A stretch of 64,000 bases of DNA, from contig NZ_BIFQ01000001.1 of assembly GCF_003967515.1 (NCBI RefSeq), positions 2,356,001-2,420,000 on the forward strand. Direction: 5' to 3'. This stretch comes from Dictyobacter aurantiacus (GTDB lineage: Bacteria; Chloroflexota; Ktedonobacteria; Ktedonobacterales; Ktedonobacteraceae). Positions 26,229-35,539 of the stretch are shown here, one piece after another. A program made the translations under genes and the position numbers. Positions within the stretch are counted from its first letter, which is position 1, and each line of letters begins with the position of its first letter. The notes below the pieces were generated by a model. That model did no database searches and was not told the origin of the DNA. It worked only from the letters and a program-made list of their open reading frames with translations.

Positions 26229-28547
26229 CTACAGGCGTTTATACCTCACCAGGTAATCAATCCGCTCCACCAATCCCACCATAATGCCTATCGCTAACAG
26301 GATACCAAATACTGTAAAGAGACTAAACTCGAAGCCGAACGTCAGAAAGATGCCCAGGATAGCGCCGACCAGCAGGGCCAGAATGATCATCATCCAACGT
26401 GACTGCTGCGTGGAGGTCTGTACGCTCTTAATCAGGGCGAAGATCCATTTGTGTGGGGGTGTATAGACACCCGTGGTAGCTCCGATGGCGGCGATCGCCA
26501 GCATCACAATCAATTGCACCCAGACCGGCGAGGCGCGTACCCCGACCTGCCAGATCAGTTCACCCATACCAAGCAGCACCAGGGAACTGACCATTCCCGT
26601 CAGCGCACGGTTATAGATGCCCTCCGCGCGCCAGTTGCGTTCATAGCGCAATACCAGCGCGCCAAAGGTAGAGGCCGGAATAGAGATAAACAGGATCAAT
26701 AAGAACAAGGGATTGCTGTTATGAGCAGTTGCGCTCAATGAGAGCGGACGCAGCGGCGCCAGCCACGTATACGCCAGGCTGGACAGCATAAAAGAACACA
26801 TCAGCGTCAACACCAGCTGCCGCCAACGGCGTAAGCGGCTCCCCATCGGCCAGGGATCCCAGTCATTCATATGCGGGGTGCCGTATTTGGTAAGATCCGA
26901 GGCGGCACGCGTGTACAGTGTCGGCGGCGTCATTACCGGCGATCTATTATCACCTGTGACGATCGGAACATCATCCTGGCTATCCAGTTCATCATCATCG
27001 TAGTAATCCAGATCAGCTCCATTGGTGCGACCCGGATGGCGCTGGTTGCGCACGATAAAGCCCTGCACCTCCGCCTCAACCTTCACTATCACTTCGCGCT
27101 GCACATCATCGTCCACCATGATCACAATCGTGCCGCTATAGTGATTCTGACGCGGAAGCTGCAGGCTATTGACGCGCACACTGATCTCACTCAGAGGCGC
27201 ATCAAACATCGTCTGGCTCAATTGAATCCAGGAATCTTCGGTATGGATGGTTCCGCTCACATCTTCGCCCGACTCATCTCCGATGGTAATCTTCAACGGC
27301 GCCGAGAGGCCGGGATATACGGTACCGAAGTCCAGCACGCGCGGACTGACCGGAACAGGCATATGCCCCTTCTGCGTCTGCCGCTGCCGACCGCTGGTCG
27401 CCTGGGTTACGGGAGGAGGAGTATAGGCCCGCGATGTTGGATTGCGTACCTGTACATTGACGTTGCTCACCGTATTGTTTAAATTGAAGTCCGGTGGCAA
27501 CAGATAGCGACCCGGTCCCGCCTTGCTATAGAGCACCGCCTCGACAAATTTCTCGATCGCATCGACCGGATCAGCAACTGTCTGCGCCAGGTGATGGGCG
27601 AGCTCCGACAACTCGTCTTCGCCCAGGTCTAACAACCACGACTCGATCTCTTGATCTACCAGATACTCGGCCGCCTCCTCGGGATAAGTCGCGCACAGGC
27701 GGGCCAGTTCTTCAGGAGTCGAGGCGACATCGCCGGTGGCAAAACCAAAGGTCCCCACACCCAGTAACGCATGGCGGAACATCTCCACGCTCTCATAGCG
27801 ATCACTCGGCTTGATGCTGGTCGCCTTCTCCAGAGCGCGGGCCACCATAGGAGAGATACGCGGATTAATCGCGCGCACATCCTCCAGGCCAAAGCCCTCA
27901 TCCGACAGGGTGTTGGTCAACAGATGGAAAATCGTCATCCCCAGCGCATAGATATCCGAGCGCTCGTCGGTCTGCGCCTTCCCATATTGTTCAGGGGGGG
28001 CGTAGCCAGGCGTCCCTAAAATCTGTGTATCGGGCGCATTGGAGGGGCGGAAGAAACGCGCAATGCCGAAATCGATCAGCTTGATCTGCCCGCTGCGCGA
28101 CAACATAATGTTTCCCGGCTTCATATCACGGAAAATAATAGGGGGACTGTGGCTGTGCAGATAGGCCAGCACATCGCACAACTGGCGCGCCCAATCCAGC
28201 ACGCGCCTCTCAGGGAATGGGGCCTGATTACGCTCCAGCAGTTCCTCTAGCGTAAATCCATCAATATAGTCCATGACCAGGAAGTAACGGTCACCCTGGG
28301 TGAATACACCATGCACAGTGGGCAGGTTGGGATGGTGCAAGGACCACAACATTTTAGCCTCAACCTTAAAGTTGTGGATGGTTTGCTGCTGCTCATTTGG
28401 TGGGATCAAAGACAGGCTCATCTCCTTGATGGCGTAGAGTTGTCCCTGTTCTTTGATATCCTTCGCCAGATATACCGCACCCATGCCACCCTTTCCAATC
28501 ACCCGTTGGATCTGGTAGCGCTTATGAAGAAAGGTGCCGCGGTCCAA
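26229..28547 (-). CDS. Ser/Thr protein kinase with beta domain and membrane helices
   Basis: About 772 residues. The kinase domain (about 10-270) shows IGKGGMGAVYLA, the Lys in YAIKEM, the catalytic loop IIFRDMKPGNIM (Phe replaces the usual His, Arg-Asp kept), and LIDFGIARF followed by APPEQYG. A middle domain (about 400-500) with VLDFGTVYPGLSAPLKITI looks like an immunoglobulin-like beta sandwich. A charged linker leads to about six C-terminal membrane helices. The start is uncertain: a TTG at 28547 gives the expected N-terminus, and an in-frame stop lies at 28599. The kinase and beta domain both precede the helices, so on the simplest topology both are cytoplasmic. Confidence 0.9.
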   Translation of the reverse strand: MDRGTFLHKRYQIQRVIGKGGMGAVYLAKDIKEQGQLYAIKEMSLSLIPPNEQQQTIHNFKVEAKMLWSLHHPNLPTVHGVFTQGDRYFLVMDYIDGFTLEELLERNQAPFPERRVLDWARQLCDVLAYLHSHSPPIIFRDMKPGNIMLSRSGQIKLIDFGIARFFRPSNAPDTQILGTPGYAPPEQYGKAQTDERSDIYALGMTIFHLLTNTLSDEGFGLEDVRAINPRISPMVARALEKATSIKPSDRYESVEMFRHALLGVGTFGFATGDVASTPEELARLCATYPEEAAEYLVDQEIESWLLDLGEDELSELAHHLAQTVADPVDAIEKFVEAVLYSKAGPGRYLLPPDFNLNNTVSNVNVQVRNPTSRAYTPPPVTQATSGRQRQTQKGHMPVPVSPRVLDFGTVYPGLSAPLKITIGDESGEDVSGTIHTEDSWIQLSQTMFDAPLSEISVRVNSLQLPRQNHYSGTIVIMVDDDVQREVIVKVEAEVQGFIVRNQRHPGRTNGADLDYYDDDELDSQDDVPIVTGDNRSPVMTPPTLYTRAASDLTKYGTPHMNDWDPWPMGSRLRRWRQLVLTLMCSFMLSSLAYTWLAPLRPLSLSATAHNSNPLFLLILFISIPASTFGALVLRYERNWRAEGIYNRALTGMVSSLVLLGMGELIWQVGVRASPVWVQLIVMLAIAAIGATTGVYTPPHKWIFALIKSVQTSTQQSRWMMIILALLVGAILGIFLTFGFEFSLFTVFGILLAIGIMVGLVERIDYLVRYKRL

Positions 28548-28835
28548 AAGACCGGATTGGTTTTTCGATCGGCCGCTGATTGTGAGCCCCCCATCTTTTC
28601 ACTGCATTTGTACGGGATACGATATGTGCCCTTCAGTATAGCATACCCCCGTTAGGACCTACTACCTACTAGGAAGGTAGATTACGCCCTAAATTCTTGA
28701 GGCCTGTTCCAATTCAATTGCCCACATCCCCACTACTTATATGACTGTTCCTGTGCAGAATCATACACATAATTTGACGTAAAATATTGTCACAAAGTAA
28801 AACCTGCACCAGCATAAGTACTATCAGAGTGTGTT
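28548..28835. other. Intergenic leader region of the kinase gene
   Basis: No credible coding sequence. It presumably contains the kinase promoter; a short inverted piece CTACCT-ACTAGGA-AGGTAG lies near 28666-28680. Confidence 0.4.
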
Positions 28836-28995
28836 TGACTTCCATCATGTTTGTGGCGCGTGCGCGCCCCCGCACGCGCGTCCGCTACGCGGCCGCATTG
28901 TTTTGGTGTGTTGGTGCAGCAGGGGCGCGAAAGAGCCCCTGCTGCACCAACACACCATGGACTTGTGAGCACCAGAGGTGCGCAAGCTCAGGCAG
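28836..28995 (+). repeat. Single-copy relative of the 14.9-15.5 kb hairpin element
   Basis: It starts with the same leader and end motif (TGACTTCCATCATG, CCCCCGCACGCGCGTCCGC), followed by a hairpin at 28904-28957 whose 23-bp arms match the first hairpin of the larger element. After it comes the spacer-like text ACTTGTGAGCACCAGAGGTG. The tandem array and right inverted end are missing, so this is either an ancestral single unit or a decayed copy. Confidence 0.8.
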
Positions 28996-29039
28996 CCTGC
29001 AGGCGATGATCGTGAGAATCAGACACATTCTCAGCCCTC

Positions 29040-29105
29040 CATAAACGGGAGGTGGGGAAGGCGGTCAGACCTCCTGCACCCCGCTTCCTTCGGAAGAAGG
29101 GAGCA
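29040..29105. repeat. Short GC-rich repeat of the second family
   Basis: Contains CGGGAGGTGGGG, GACCTCCTGCACCCCGCTTCC and a TTCCTTCGGAAGAA hairpin, resembling the repeats at 44.3 and 59.1 kb. Confidence 0.4.
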
Positions 29106-29256
29106 GGCATATTATACACATACTCATATCTACTATCAACGAACTATATTACATTTATCGTTCATGAAAATGCACTCCTGGCAGACTATTATTTTATGCA
29201 TCTGTTTATAATATCTCTAGCAAATGTTTGTAGTAAAGTTAAGGTTGGTATTTTGT

Positions 29257-30531
29257 ATGACAAGCTTAATTAGACAACGTAGTCGGCAGAAAACTCATCT
29301 ATTATTTGCGTTCAGTTCGTTCCTTATCGTGACCGGAGGGATAACGGGATTCCTCTGGCAGACGCAACAGTGTAGTAAAGCGGCAGACATAGCAGTGACT
29401 GGAGATCCCTCGCTTTCTGCCACCGCCGTCGATCATATTTTTGCGCAAGCGGGAAGCCCAATGGTCGGGACCGGAGTCCTTGTAGAGCGAGCCTCACGCG
29501 CCACCCATATTGATGACGCCTTCGCCCTGGCGGTCTGGTGGGCTGAAACAAACGATGGCATGGCCGGTGTAGGATTAGGAGATCGCAATCCGGGTAGCGT
29601 ACGCGGCAACGGCACATATCCTGTGGCCTATGACGGCTACACCGTTTACCCATCCTATGCCGCAGCGATAATCGAGTGGTTCAATCTACTCCACAATCGG
29701 TATATCGGGCAGGGGGCCACCACCGTCTACAGCATCGGTGGGCCCTATGTTGGCACCCCTGGCTCTGGCAGTTGGGCTTACAAAGTAGTCACCCTGATGG
29801 CCCGCTATCGGGATGAAGCTCCGCCGCTAGCGGCTGCACCGATACATCCCCAGGCCGCGCTGGCCCCACAGCCTACACCCCGGGCTCGCGCCTACCTGCC
29901 AATTGGCAACGAGCAGAACTGGGAGCAACGTGCCAACGAAAAGCGCCGCCAGTCCTGGCTCAATCAAAAGGATCAGACCGCCAGTCCACGGAAACTTCCG
30001 CTCCACAGCGTTCGCAACGAGATAAACCCGATTGGTCAGCCAGATCAGCCATCCGATCTGCAGCAACCACTGCTCATAAGCGGCATCATGCTGCTCGCCA
30101 TTTTGCTGGCCTATTCCAGCCTCCGGCTGCGCCGCCACCGCATCATAGTCGTCTCAGGGATCAACACAAGTGCCGCTCCAATCAAATTCCCGCGTCACAC
30201 CACAACCGACAAACTGGCGCCCGTTCCGCCCACACCCATGCTGATCAAATTGGAAGGAGTCCCACCCACACCCATGCTGACGCCCTTTGGATCGGTTCCC
30301 CTCACACCATACCTACCGAACCACGATGGCGCAGCTAGTTATCTATCGCGCGGAGAAAGCTCCACCGAGAAGTTGCCATCTATAACTATAGGAAGCTCCA
30401 CCGGCAGTACCACCGAAGCGCTCAAGACCATCCGAACCAACATAACTCTGCCAGGCGGAGCCCCGATAAAAGCCGAAAATACAGAGGAAGGGTACCTGAA
30501 ACGATTTGGCGACAACCCCGAAAATGCCTAA
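29257..30531 (+). CDS. Membrane-anchored glucosaminidase-like protein
   Basis: About 424 residues. An N-terminal signal/anchor (LLFAFSSFLIVTGGITGFLW) is followed by a domain at about 50-190 with AVDHIFAQAGSPMVGTG, FALAVWWAETNDGMAGVGLG and NPGSVRGNGTYPVAYDGYTV; this resembles the glucosaminidase/lysozyme-like fold of wall hydrolases (call by eye). A second helix (about 280-300, LLISGIMLLAILLAYSSL) is followed by a tail with three near-repeats of VPPTPML. The protein probably sits in the membrane with a wall-facing enzymatic domain. ATG 29257 lies 9 nt after AAGGTTGG; an upstream reading from 29224 lacks a site. It lies just ahead of the tRNA genes. Confidence 0.65.
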   Translation: MTSLIRQRSRQKTHLLFAFSSFLIVTGGITGFLWQTQQCSKAADIAVTGDPSLSATAVDHIFAQAGSPMVGTGVLVERASRATHIDDAFALAVWWAETNDGMAGVGLGDRNPGSVRGNGTYPVAYDGYTVYPSYAAAIIEWFNLLHNRYIGQGATTVYSIGGPYVGTPGSGSWAYKVVTLMARYRDEAPPLAAAPIHPQAALAPQPTPRARAYLPIGNEQNWEQRANEKRRQSWLNQKDQTASPRKLPLHSVRNEINPIGQPDQPSDLQQPLLISGIMLLAILLAYSSLRLRRHRIIVVSGINTSAAPIKFPRHTTTDKLAPVPPTPMLIKLEGVPPTPMLTPFGSVPLTPYLPNHDGAASYLSRGESSTEKLPSITIGSSTGSTTEALKTIRTNITLPGGAPIKAENTEEGYLKRFGDNPENA

Positions 30532-30539
30532 AAAAACTG

Positions 30540-30569
30540 TTGACAAAATAGCATCATCAGTGTTAATAT
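30540..30569 (+). promoter_or_regulatory. Sigma-70 promoter of the tRNA pair
   Basis: TTGACA at 30540-30545 and TAATAT at 30564-30569, with TG ahead of the -10 and an 18-bp spacer. The expected start is about 15-20 bp before tRNA-Leu. Confidence 0.75.
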
Positions 30570-30592
30570 AGTCCACGTAGTCGCGCAGTAAT

Positions 30593-30672
30593 GCCCTCGT
30601 GGCGGAATGGTATACGCAGCAGCTTGAGGGGCTGTGCCGAGAGGCGTGGTGGTTCGAGTCCACTCGAGGGCA
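30593..30672 (+). tRNA. tRNA-Leu (anticodon GAG)
   Basis: The full cloverleaf can be folded. Acceptor GCCCTCG pairs with CGAGGGC. The D-arm is GCG/CGC. The anticodon stem GCAGC/GCTGT holds loop TTGAGGG with GAG at 30626-30628. A long variable arm (GCC-GAGA-GGC) marks a class II tRNA. The T-arm is GGTGG-TTCGAGT-CCACT. The discriminator is A, and the CCA tail is not encoded. Confidence 0.97.
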
Positions 30673-30742
30673 CCTGATCAAACAGCATCCGAAAAGAGCG
30701 ATCGGATCGGATGCTCAACCTTTATCTGCGAGACTCACACAC

Positions 30743-30816
30743 GGGCGATTAGCTCAGTTGGTTAGAGCGACTGTTTTACACACAGTAGGTCTGGGGTTCG
30801 AATCCCTAATCGCCCA
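30743..30816 (+). tRNA. tRNA-Val (anticodon TAC)
   Basis: Acceptor GGGCGAT pairs with ATCGCCC. The D-arm is GCTC/GAGC. The anticodon stem ACTGT/ACAGT holds TTTACAC with anticodon TAC. The T-arm is TGGGG-TTCGAAT-CCCTA, and the discriminator is A. CCA is not encoded. It lies 70 bp after tRNA-Leu, with an 8-bp hairpin (AGCATCCG/CGGATGCT) between them that may guide processing. Confidence 0.97.
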
Positions 30817-30832
30817 CTAAAAAACCTTCTAG

Positions 30833-30870
30833 AATGGCTTGAGAAGCGGTCTCAGGCCATTTTTGTTTTT
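30833..30870 (+). terminator. Intrinsic terminator of the tRNA unit
   Basis: AATGGCTTGAGA pairs with TCTCAGGCCATT (one G-T pair) and is followed directly by a T-run (TTTTGTTTTT), 16 bp after tRNA-Val. Confidence 0.88.
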
Positions 30871-31413
30871 GGTCACTCAGCGGCCTAAATCTCCAAAATA
30901 TCGGTTTTAGAACAACTGAGTTCCTCTTTATTTTACTCCGCTAGCCTGCTTAACAAAGCGTTGGTATTGCTTTAATAGCTGTGATTCTGGCGCTAACAGG
31001 TCGTATTTGAAGTGCAATGGAATACCAGTACTTTTAGTACACTACTATTTTCTATTCTCGCCGATATTAATTACACGCAAATGTATCAAATCATGTCTTC
31101 ATGTTTTATCTTAAAAGATGTGAATTTATTTATTGCACAGATATTGACATAATGCATGCCTACTGATATATTTCCTCATGCTTCTATAATTTATAATTTG
31201 TAGAACATCTCCCAATAAAAAATGTCCGGTGATTCAACTAGCTCTCAGAATAGCTGCTAATTGAAGCATGTTTCCTTCGTGTCTAGTTCATCAATGATGC
31301 TTGTACATCTCATAAGGGATTTACACATATTACTCATATAAATTAGTAATCATTTAAACAGTATGAACTTTCTATATAGACACCGATTCACAGAATCAGG
31401 AGAACAACGTATT
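30871..31413. other. AT-rich gap with no recognised feature
   Basis: About 540 bp of AT-rich sequence without a credible gene, RNA or long repeat. It lies between the tRNA terminator and a decayed gene, so it may be further eroded coding DNA. Confidence 0.4.
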
Positions 31414-32291
31414 ATGAATCCGGATCATGGGCAAGAAGAGGCTGCTACTCCGTCGCAGCCAACCTTCTTCCGAATGGCTCTCCGTCCGGTCAGGGTACCA
31501 TCTATTATAGCGATGGTAGTACGCAGGTCTTCACGCTGGGTCTCACCGACTGGTGCGCCACAGCTCCGCTCCACGGTAACTATATCGCAGTTACCATGCC
31601 GTATCGAAATACGCCAACTGGAAAGCAGACAGTGAAGAATTCACTCTACGTTGCGGAGGTGCTAATAGACCCCAACAAAACGGTGGCCTCGATACAACTG
31701 CCACCTGCCAGTGGTGGAACGATGCATATCTTCGCGGTCGGCGAGCGTGCTGGAAATCTCAACAATATTGGTATCACCAATAGTGGTGCAACTTCGATTG
31801 GTGCTTTTGATCACTATCATGGTAGCAGCTATTCGGCTCAGGCATTACAAAGCCAGGGTCTTGTCAGTGGTCAGAACTTTAGCTCTAATGGCTATAGCTT
31901 TCCCTGGCCCGCGGCTGGCACGCTTGATAACTATGCTGCTGCTGGTCAGACACTTCCAGTGACTGCTCCTGCCAATGCTTCAGGGGTGGCGTTCCTGGGC
32001 TCGGCGACCAATGGTGGGGCTGTCGGCGATGTCACGATTACTTATACCGATGGCTCAACGCAGACGGATTCTCTGGCTTTCCTGGACTGGTGTAATGCCA
32101 CGCGATCTATAATTAATTGGTATCCCATTATCGCAGCTACTATGCCGTATCGAAATACACAGGGGGGTCAGCAGACGATCAATAATTACATCTACTTCTC
32201 TGAGTTTAAACTGGACTCAACAAAGACTGTGCAGAGCATTACCTTACCACAGTCTGGTACACTCCACGTTTTCTCGTACGCGTTCAAGTAG
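31414..32291 (+). pseudogene. Remnant of a secreted beta-repeat protein
   Basis: From 31443 or earlier, one frame encodes two copies of a beta-rich unit. The first has GTIYYSDGSTQVFTLGLTDW and TMPYRNTPTGKQTVKN; the second has VTITYTDGSTQTDSLAFLDW and TMPYRNTQGGQQTINN. Both end in a TMHIFA/LHVFSY-type strand. The only start with a good ribosome site (AGGAGAA before ATG 31414, MNPDHGQEEAATPSQ) is in a different frame, so a frameshift or deletion near 31460 separates them. An internal ATG at 31596 would begin in the middle of repeat one. No signal peptide or catalytic domain remains. It is most likely the C-terminal part of a larger extracellular enzyme, possibly a carbohydrate-binding module. 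Confidence 0.65.
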
Positions 32292-32325
32292 TGTTCAACG
32301 TATGTATCCCGCCAGATAATTATAG

Positions 32326-32361
32326 GTCGGACCACCTCTACAAGAGGTGGTCCGACTTTTT
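32326..32361 (+). terminator. Intrinsic terminator
   Basis: GTCGGACCACCTCT, a 3-nt loop, the perfect complement, then TTTTT. It follows the stop codon of the repeat-protein remnant by 34 bp. Confidence 0.92.
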
Positions 32362-32519
32362 GTTGCTCCATTTTTCCAACTATCAAGTTATCCAGATAGA
32401 ACCAACATCCGGCCCTTAGCAGACAGAAACCTCATCAGCAACATTCAACTTTGAGGCCAAAGAAAAAAGATAATAATGGTTCCTTTCTATCCCAGTTTTT
32501 CTGTAAGAAAAGCCGATCT

Positions 32520-33605
32520 TTACTTATTTAGCTCTATCAGTATAGCGTCGACGACGGTGCCGGTACGCCCTACACGAGGGACGCGCCCGGTCATTTTAGC
32601 TTCGCGAATGGCCTGGATAATCAGGGGCATATTCTCACGAATGCGTTCGAGTTCATTGGCCTCGCGCTGATAACGTTGGAAGCGGGTAAGAAGATTGTTG
32701 AATGAGATGGCGACGGGCCAGAGGACATTGTCCTGCGTGATGGGGACGCGGGCGGTAAAGTCTCCATTGGCGACCTGGCGCTGTGTATCGACCAGGTATT
32801 TAATGCTCTGCTCTAACTGGCGCTTCTGCATGGCATTGTTGCGCTCGTATTCAGCGATCTCATGCTCCATCGCGGCCAGCCTCTCCGCCTTAGTCGCGCG
32901 TTTGAGCGCCTTGTTGGCGCTCTGTACCCATTGATATGTGCCAAGGGCCACTGCGATCTGCAACAGGACGGGACGAGAAATGACTACACCCCAACCGGAC
33001 ATGGCGAGGTAATGATTCAGGTCCGCCGCCCGCGCTCCAAATACGATATCCAGAATCATAAAACTGCAATTAAACAGACAGACCAGAAATACAGAGGCTG
33101 GATTGAGCAATGAGACGGCGATCAGTTCGGAGGCGATCATCATGTCGAACAGGGGCAGGTTGATCAGGCCAAGACCGCCCTTGACGGATAAAGCTGTGAC
33201 GGCGTTACCACCATCGATAATAAGGAGCATAAGTAAGGTCGCCATTGTTACGTCACCGCGACGCAGAAGCCAGATCGTCGCTCCCACTAAAACAACAATT
33301 GCAATGGTTGAAATTACAAATACGGGCACATTGAGATTTGCGGTCATACCCATCGCGGTCATAAACAGGACCACAACGATAATGAGGCATAATAAGGCCA
33401 GGCTGGCGAGACGACCGCGGCGAAAGACTTCCTGCTGATAAAAATCTGCTTGAGGCCCGGGAGCTGGTGGAGTAGTATAGCGATACCACCAATATAACGC
33501 CCGCTTCCACCGAGAAGATTTTACAGCCTTCATCTGCTCTGTATGGGTCAAACGCTGTGAATCAATTCTGGAATTCCTGGAAGATGGTTGAGTATGCTGC
33601 TTCAT
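32520..33605 (-). CDS. Membrane protein with C-terminal HAMP-like domain
   Basis: 361 residues. A basic N-terminal tail is followed by about six membrane helices between residues 65 and 225 (LASLALLCLIIVVVLFMTAM; VFVISTIAIVVLVGATIWLL). A coiled stretch (ERLAAMEHEIAEYERNNAMQ) leads to a HAMP-like module (YLVDTQRQVANGDFTARVPI; WPVAISFNNLLTRFQ). No kinase, cyclase or methyl-acceptor domain follows, so it may signal through a partner. It does not resemble a named family that I can identify. A histidine kinase gene lies upstream in the same direction, 500 bp away. Confidence 0.7.
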   Translation of the reverse strand: MKQHTQPSSRNSRIDSQRLTHTEQMKAVKSSRWKRALYWWYRYTTPPAPGPQADFYQQEVFRRGRLASLALLCLIIVVVLFMTAMGMTANLNVPVFVISTIAIVVLVGATIWLLRRGDVTMATLLMLLIIDGGNAVTALSVKGGLGLINLPLFDMMIASELIAVSLLNPASVFLVCLFNCSFMILDIVFGARAADLNHYLAMSGWGVVISRPVLLQIAVALGTYQWVQSANKALKRATKAERLAAMEHEIAEYERNNAMQKRQLEQSIKYLVDTQRQVANGDFTARVPITQDNVLWPVAISFNNLLTRFQRYQREANELERIRENMPLIIQAIREAKMTGRVPRVGRTGTVVDAILIELNK

Positions 33606-34107
33606 ATATGGATGCCTCGACTTCCTGAAATAAAGAACACCTCAGCGCCCCCACAGTGGAGCCTGGGTGTTCGATAAAAAGGTCACCCTCGCCAAAATGG
33701 GTCGAAAAGCCAGATCAAAAAAGGACAGAAATGAACTTCTCTCTATGATTCCAACATAATGCGAAAAATCATTTCCGGGCATCTATCGATTCACAATAAA
33801 GAAGAGCCTTATCTTAATAAAATCTTATAAATCTCTTCTTTTAATTTATGGAGCTTAATTCAATTCTAACTTATTCCTTATAAAGTTTCTAGTGCACATT
33901 CTCCATAAATAGGACTTTTTGCTTAGATAAAATGCTGCTATCCCGTTTAGACTGTCAATATCAGTCTATCCTTTATCGAAAAACCAGAAAATGTAGAAGC
34001 GATAGCTAATTATGTTCACTTTACAAGGAGTGGAAGATAAGGGGCGTAGAGCGGCAGGGGAGCTTCTTGAGGCAATTTATGGATTGGTCGATGCTATGAC
34101 TTCTCAT
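33606..34107. other. Gap between PAS kinase and membrane HAMP-like gene
   Basis: About 500 bp, AT-rich, without a recognisable gene, long repeat or clear terminator. It presumably holds the promoter of the downstream membrane-protein gene. Confidence 0.4.
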
Positions 34108-35220
34108 CTATTGCAGTGGTAATGGAAAGAAAACCGAGAAGGCCGATCCTCTCCCTTCTTCGCTTTGCACATTGATATATCCTCCATGGCGCTTCACGAT
34201 GGAGTCGCAGATATAGAGACCAATACCCAGGCCTGGAAAATTCTGATACTGTTCAGTGCTCACACGATAAAAACGCTGAAAAATGTCGTTGTGATAGGCT
34301 CTGGCAATGCCCAGGCCAAAGTCCTGTACCCTGATGACTGCATGTCTCTGATCGACATCGGTCTCAACGTATACGATCACCTGATCAGACTGAGGAGAAT
34401 ACTTGATAGCATTCGTAAGCAGATTCATTAAGACCTGTCCGATGCGATCTTTATCCCCAAACATCTGTACCTGTGCTCTCTGCGTGACCACGATGTGATG
34501 GGTATGCGCCGTCTCCTGCACAACCTCTACTATGTCCTGCACCAACGTATTCAAGAGGAAGATTTCTTTGTGATATTCAAGTTGGCCGTTCTCCATGATG
34601 GAGATGTCCAGCATCTCATTGATGCGCTTGGTCAGTTTATTGAGCTGCATATCCATACGCGTCAGCATGCGGATACTATCCGCATCGTTACGCTGCTTGA
34701 AGCGGCGCAGTAAGACCTGGGTAAAACCTTTGAGGCTGGTAATAGGTGTCTTCAATTCATGGCTGGCCATGCTGATAAACATGTCCTTCTGCCTCTCTTC
34801 GGCTTTGCGTTTGCTGATATCGCGGGCGATCTTAGCGCCCCCGATAATCTTTCCCTGGCTATCCTTCACCGGCGATATACTCAGGGAAACATCGATACGT
34901 GTCTTGTCTTTGCGTACGCGTACAGTTTCATAGTGCTGGATAGGGATACCGGCCTTGAGCTTCTGGATAATTTCAACCTCTTCATGCTGCAATTCCGGAG
35001 GCACAATGATAAGGATAGACTGCCCGATGGCCTCCTCGGCAGTATAGCCAAACATTTCTTCTGCCGCGTGATTCCAACTCATAATGATGCTATCAAGCGT
35101 TTTGCTAACGATAGCATCATCTGAGGAATTAACAATGGCCGCGAGGAGCGCTTTCTCTTCTAACGCTTTGGCTGTGAAGCTCTTCGCATCATTCGTAAGT
35201 TTTTTGGCCGACGATGCCAT
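34108..35220 (-). CDS. PAS-domain sensor histidine kinase
   Basis: 370 residues, cytosolic. The PAS/PAC sensor spans about 30-150 (VNSSDDAIVSKTLDSIIMSW; GYTAEEAIGQSILIIVP; ISPVKDSQGKIIGGAKIARD). The phospho-acceptor His lies in ISMASHELKTPITSLKGFTQ. The ATPase domain has MNLLTNAIKYSP, RVQDFGLGIA and PGLGIGLYICDSIVKRHGG. No cognate regulator is adjacent, so its partner must be elsewhere. Confidence 0.92.
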   Translation of the reverse strand: MASSAKKLTNDAKSFTAKALEEKALLAAIVNSSDDAIVSKTLDSIIMSWNHAAEEMFGYTAEEAIGQSILIIVPPELQHEEVEIIQKLKAGIPIQHYETVRVRKDKTRIDVSLSISPVKDSQGKIIGGAKIARDISKRKAEERQKDMFISMASHELKTPITSLKGFTQVLLRRFKQRNDADSIRMLTRMDMQLNKLTKRINEMLDISIMENGQLEYHKEIFLLNTLVQDIVEVVQETAHTHHIVVTQRAQVQMFGDKDRIGQVLMNLLTNAIKYSPQSDQVIVYVETDVDQRHAVIRVQDFGLGIARAYHNDIFQRFYRVSTEQYQNFPGLGIGLYICDSIVKRHGGYINVQSEEGRGSAFSVFFPLPLQ

Positions 35221-35539
35221 ACAGTTTTGTCCTTCTCAGGAATATCAATCTCTATGAACGAGCAGCTCATCAGAGGCAGAACATTCGCAGCCCATAGATA
35301 GGATCATCCAATACTAATCCTGCACGTATTGTCCCTCTATAATTACCATTAATGCTAATATTATACCTCTTTCGGGAGCGGATAGCAGGTGTTGCAGCGG
35401 GATTTAGCATTTCTTGATCGACTATGCGGCATTCTACTACTTGCAATCTGTTTGCGCTTAATTCGTCTGTGGGTAGCCTGCAGATCCATGCCACAATAAA
35501 GCATTGCAAACCGAATTATCTAGATCATACCATATTTCC
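35221..35539. other. Gap between LysR and PAS kinase genes
   Basis: About 320 bp without a credible gene or hairpin; probably the kinase promoter region. Confidence 0.4.

Noticed and set aside
30599-30820. Open reading frame over both tRNA genes
   Set aside because: It runs through two perfectly folding tRNAs and lacks a ribosome site.
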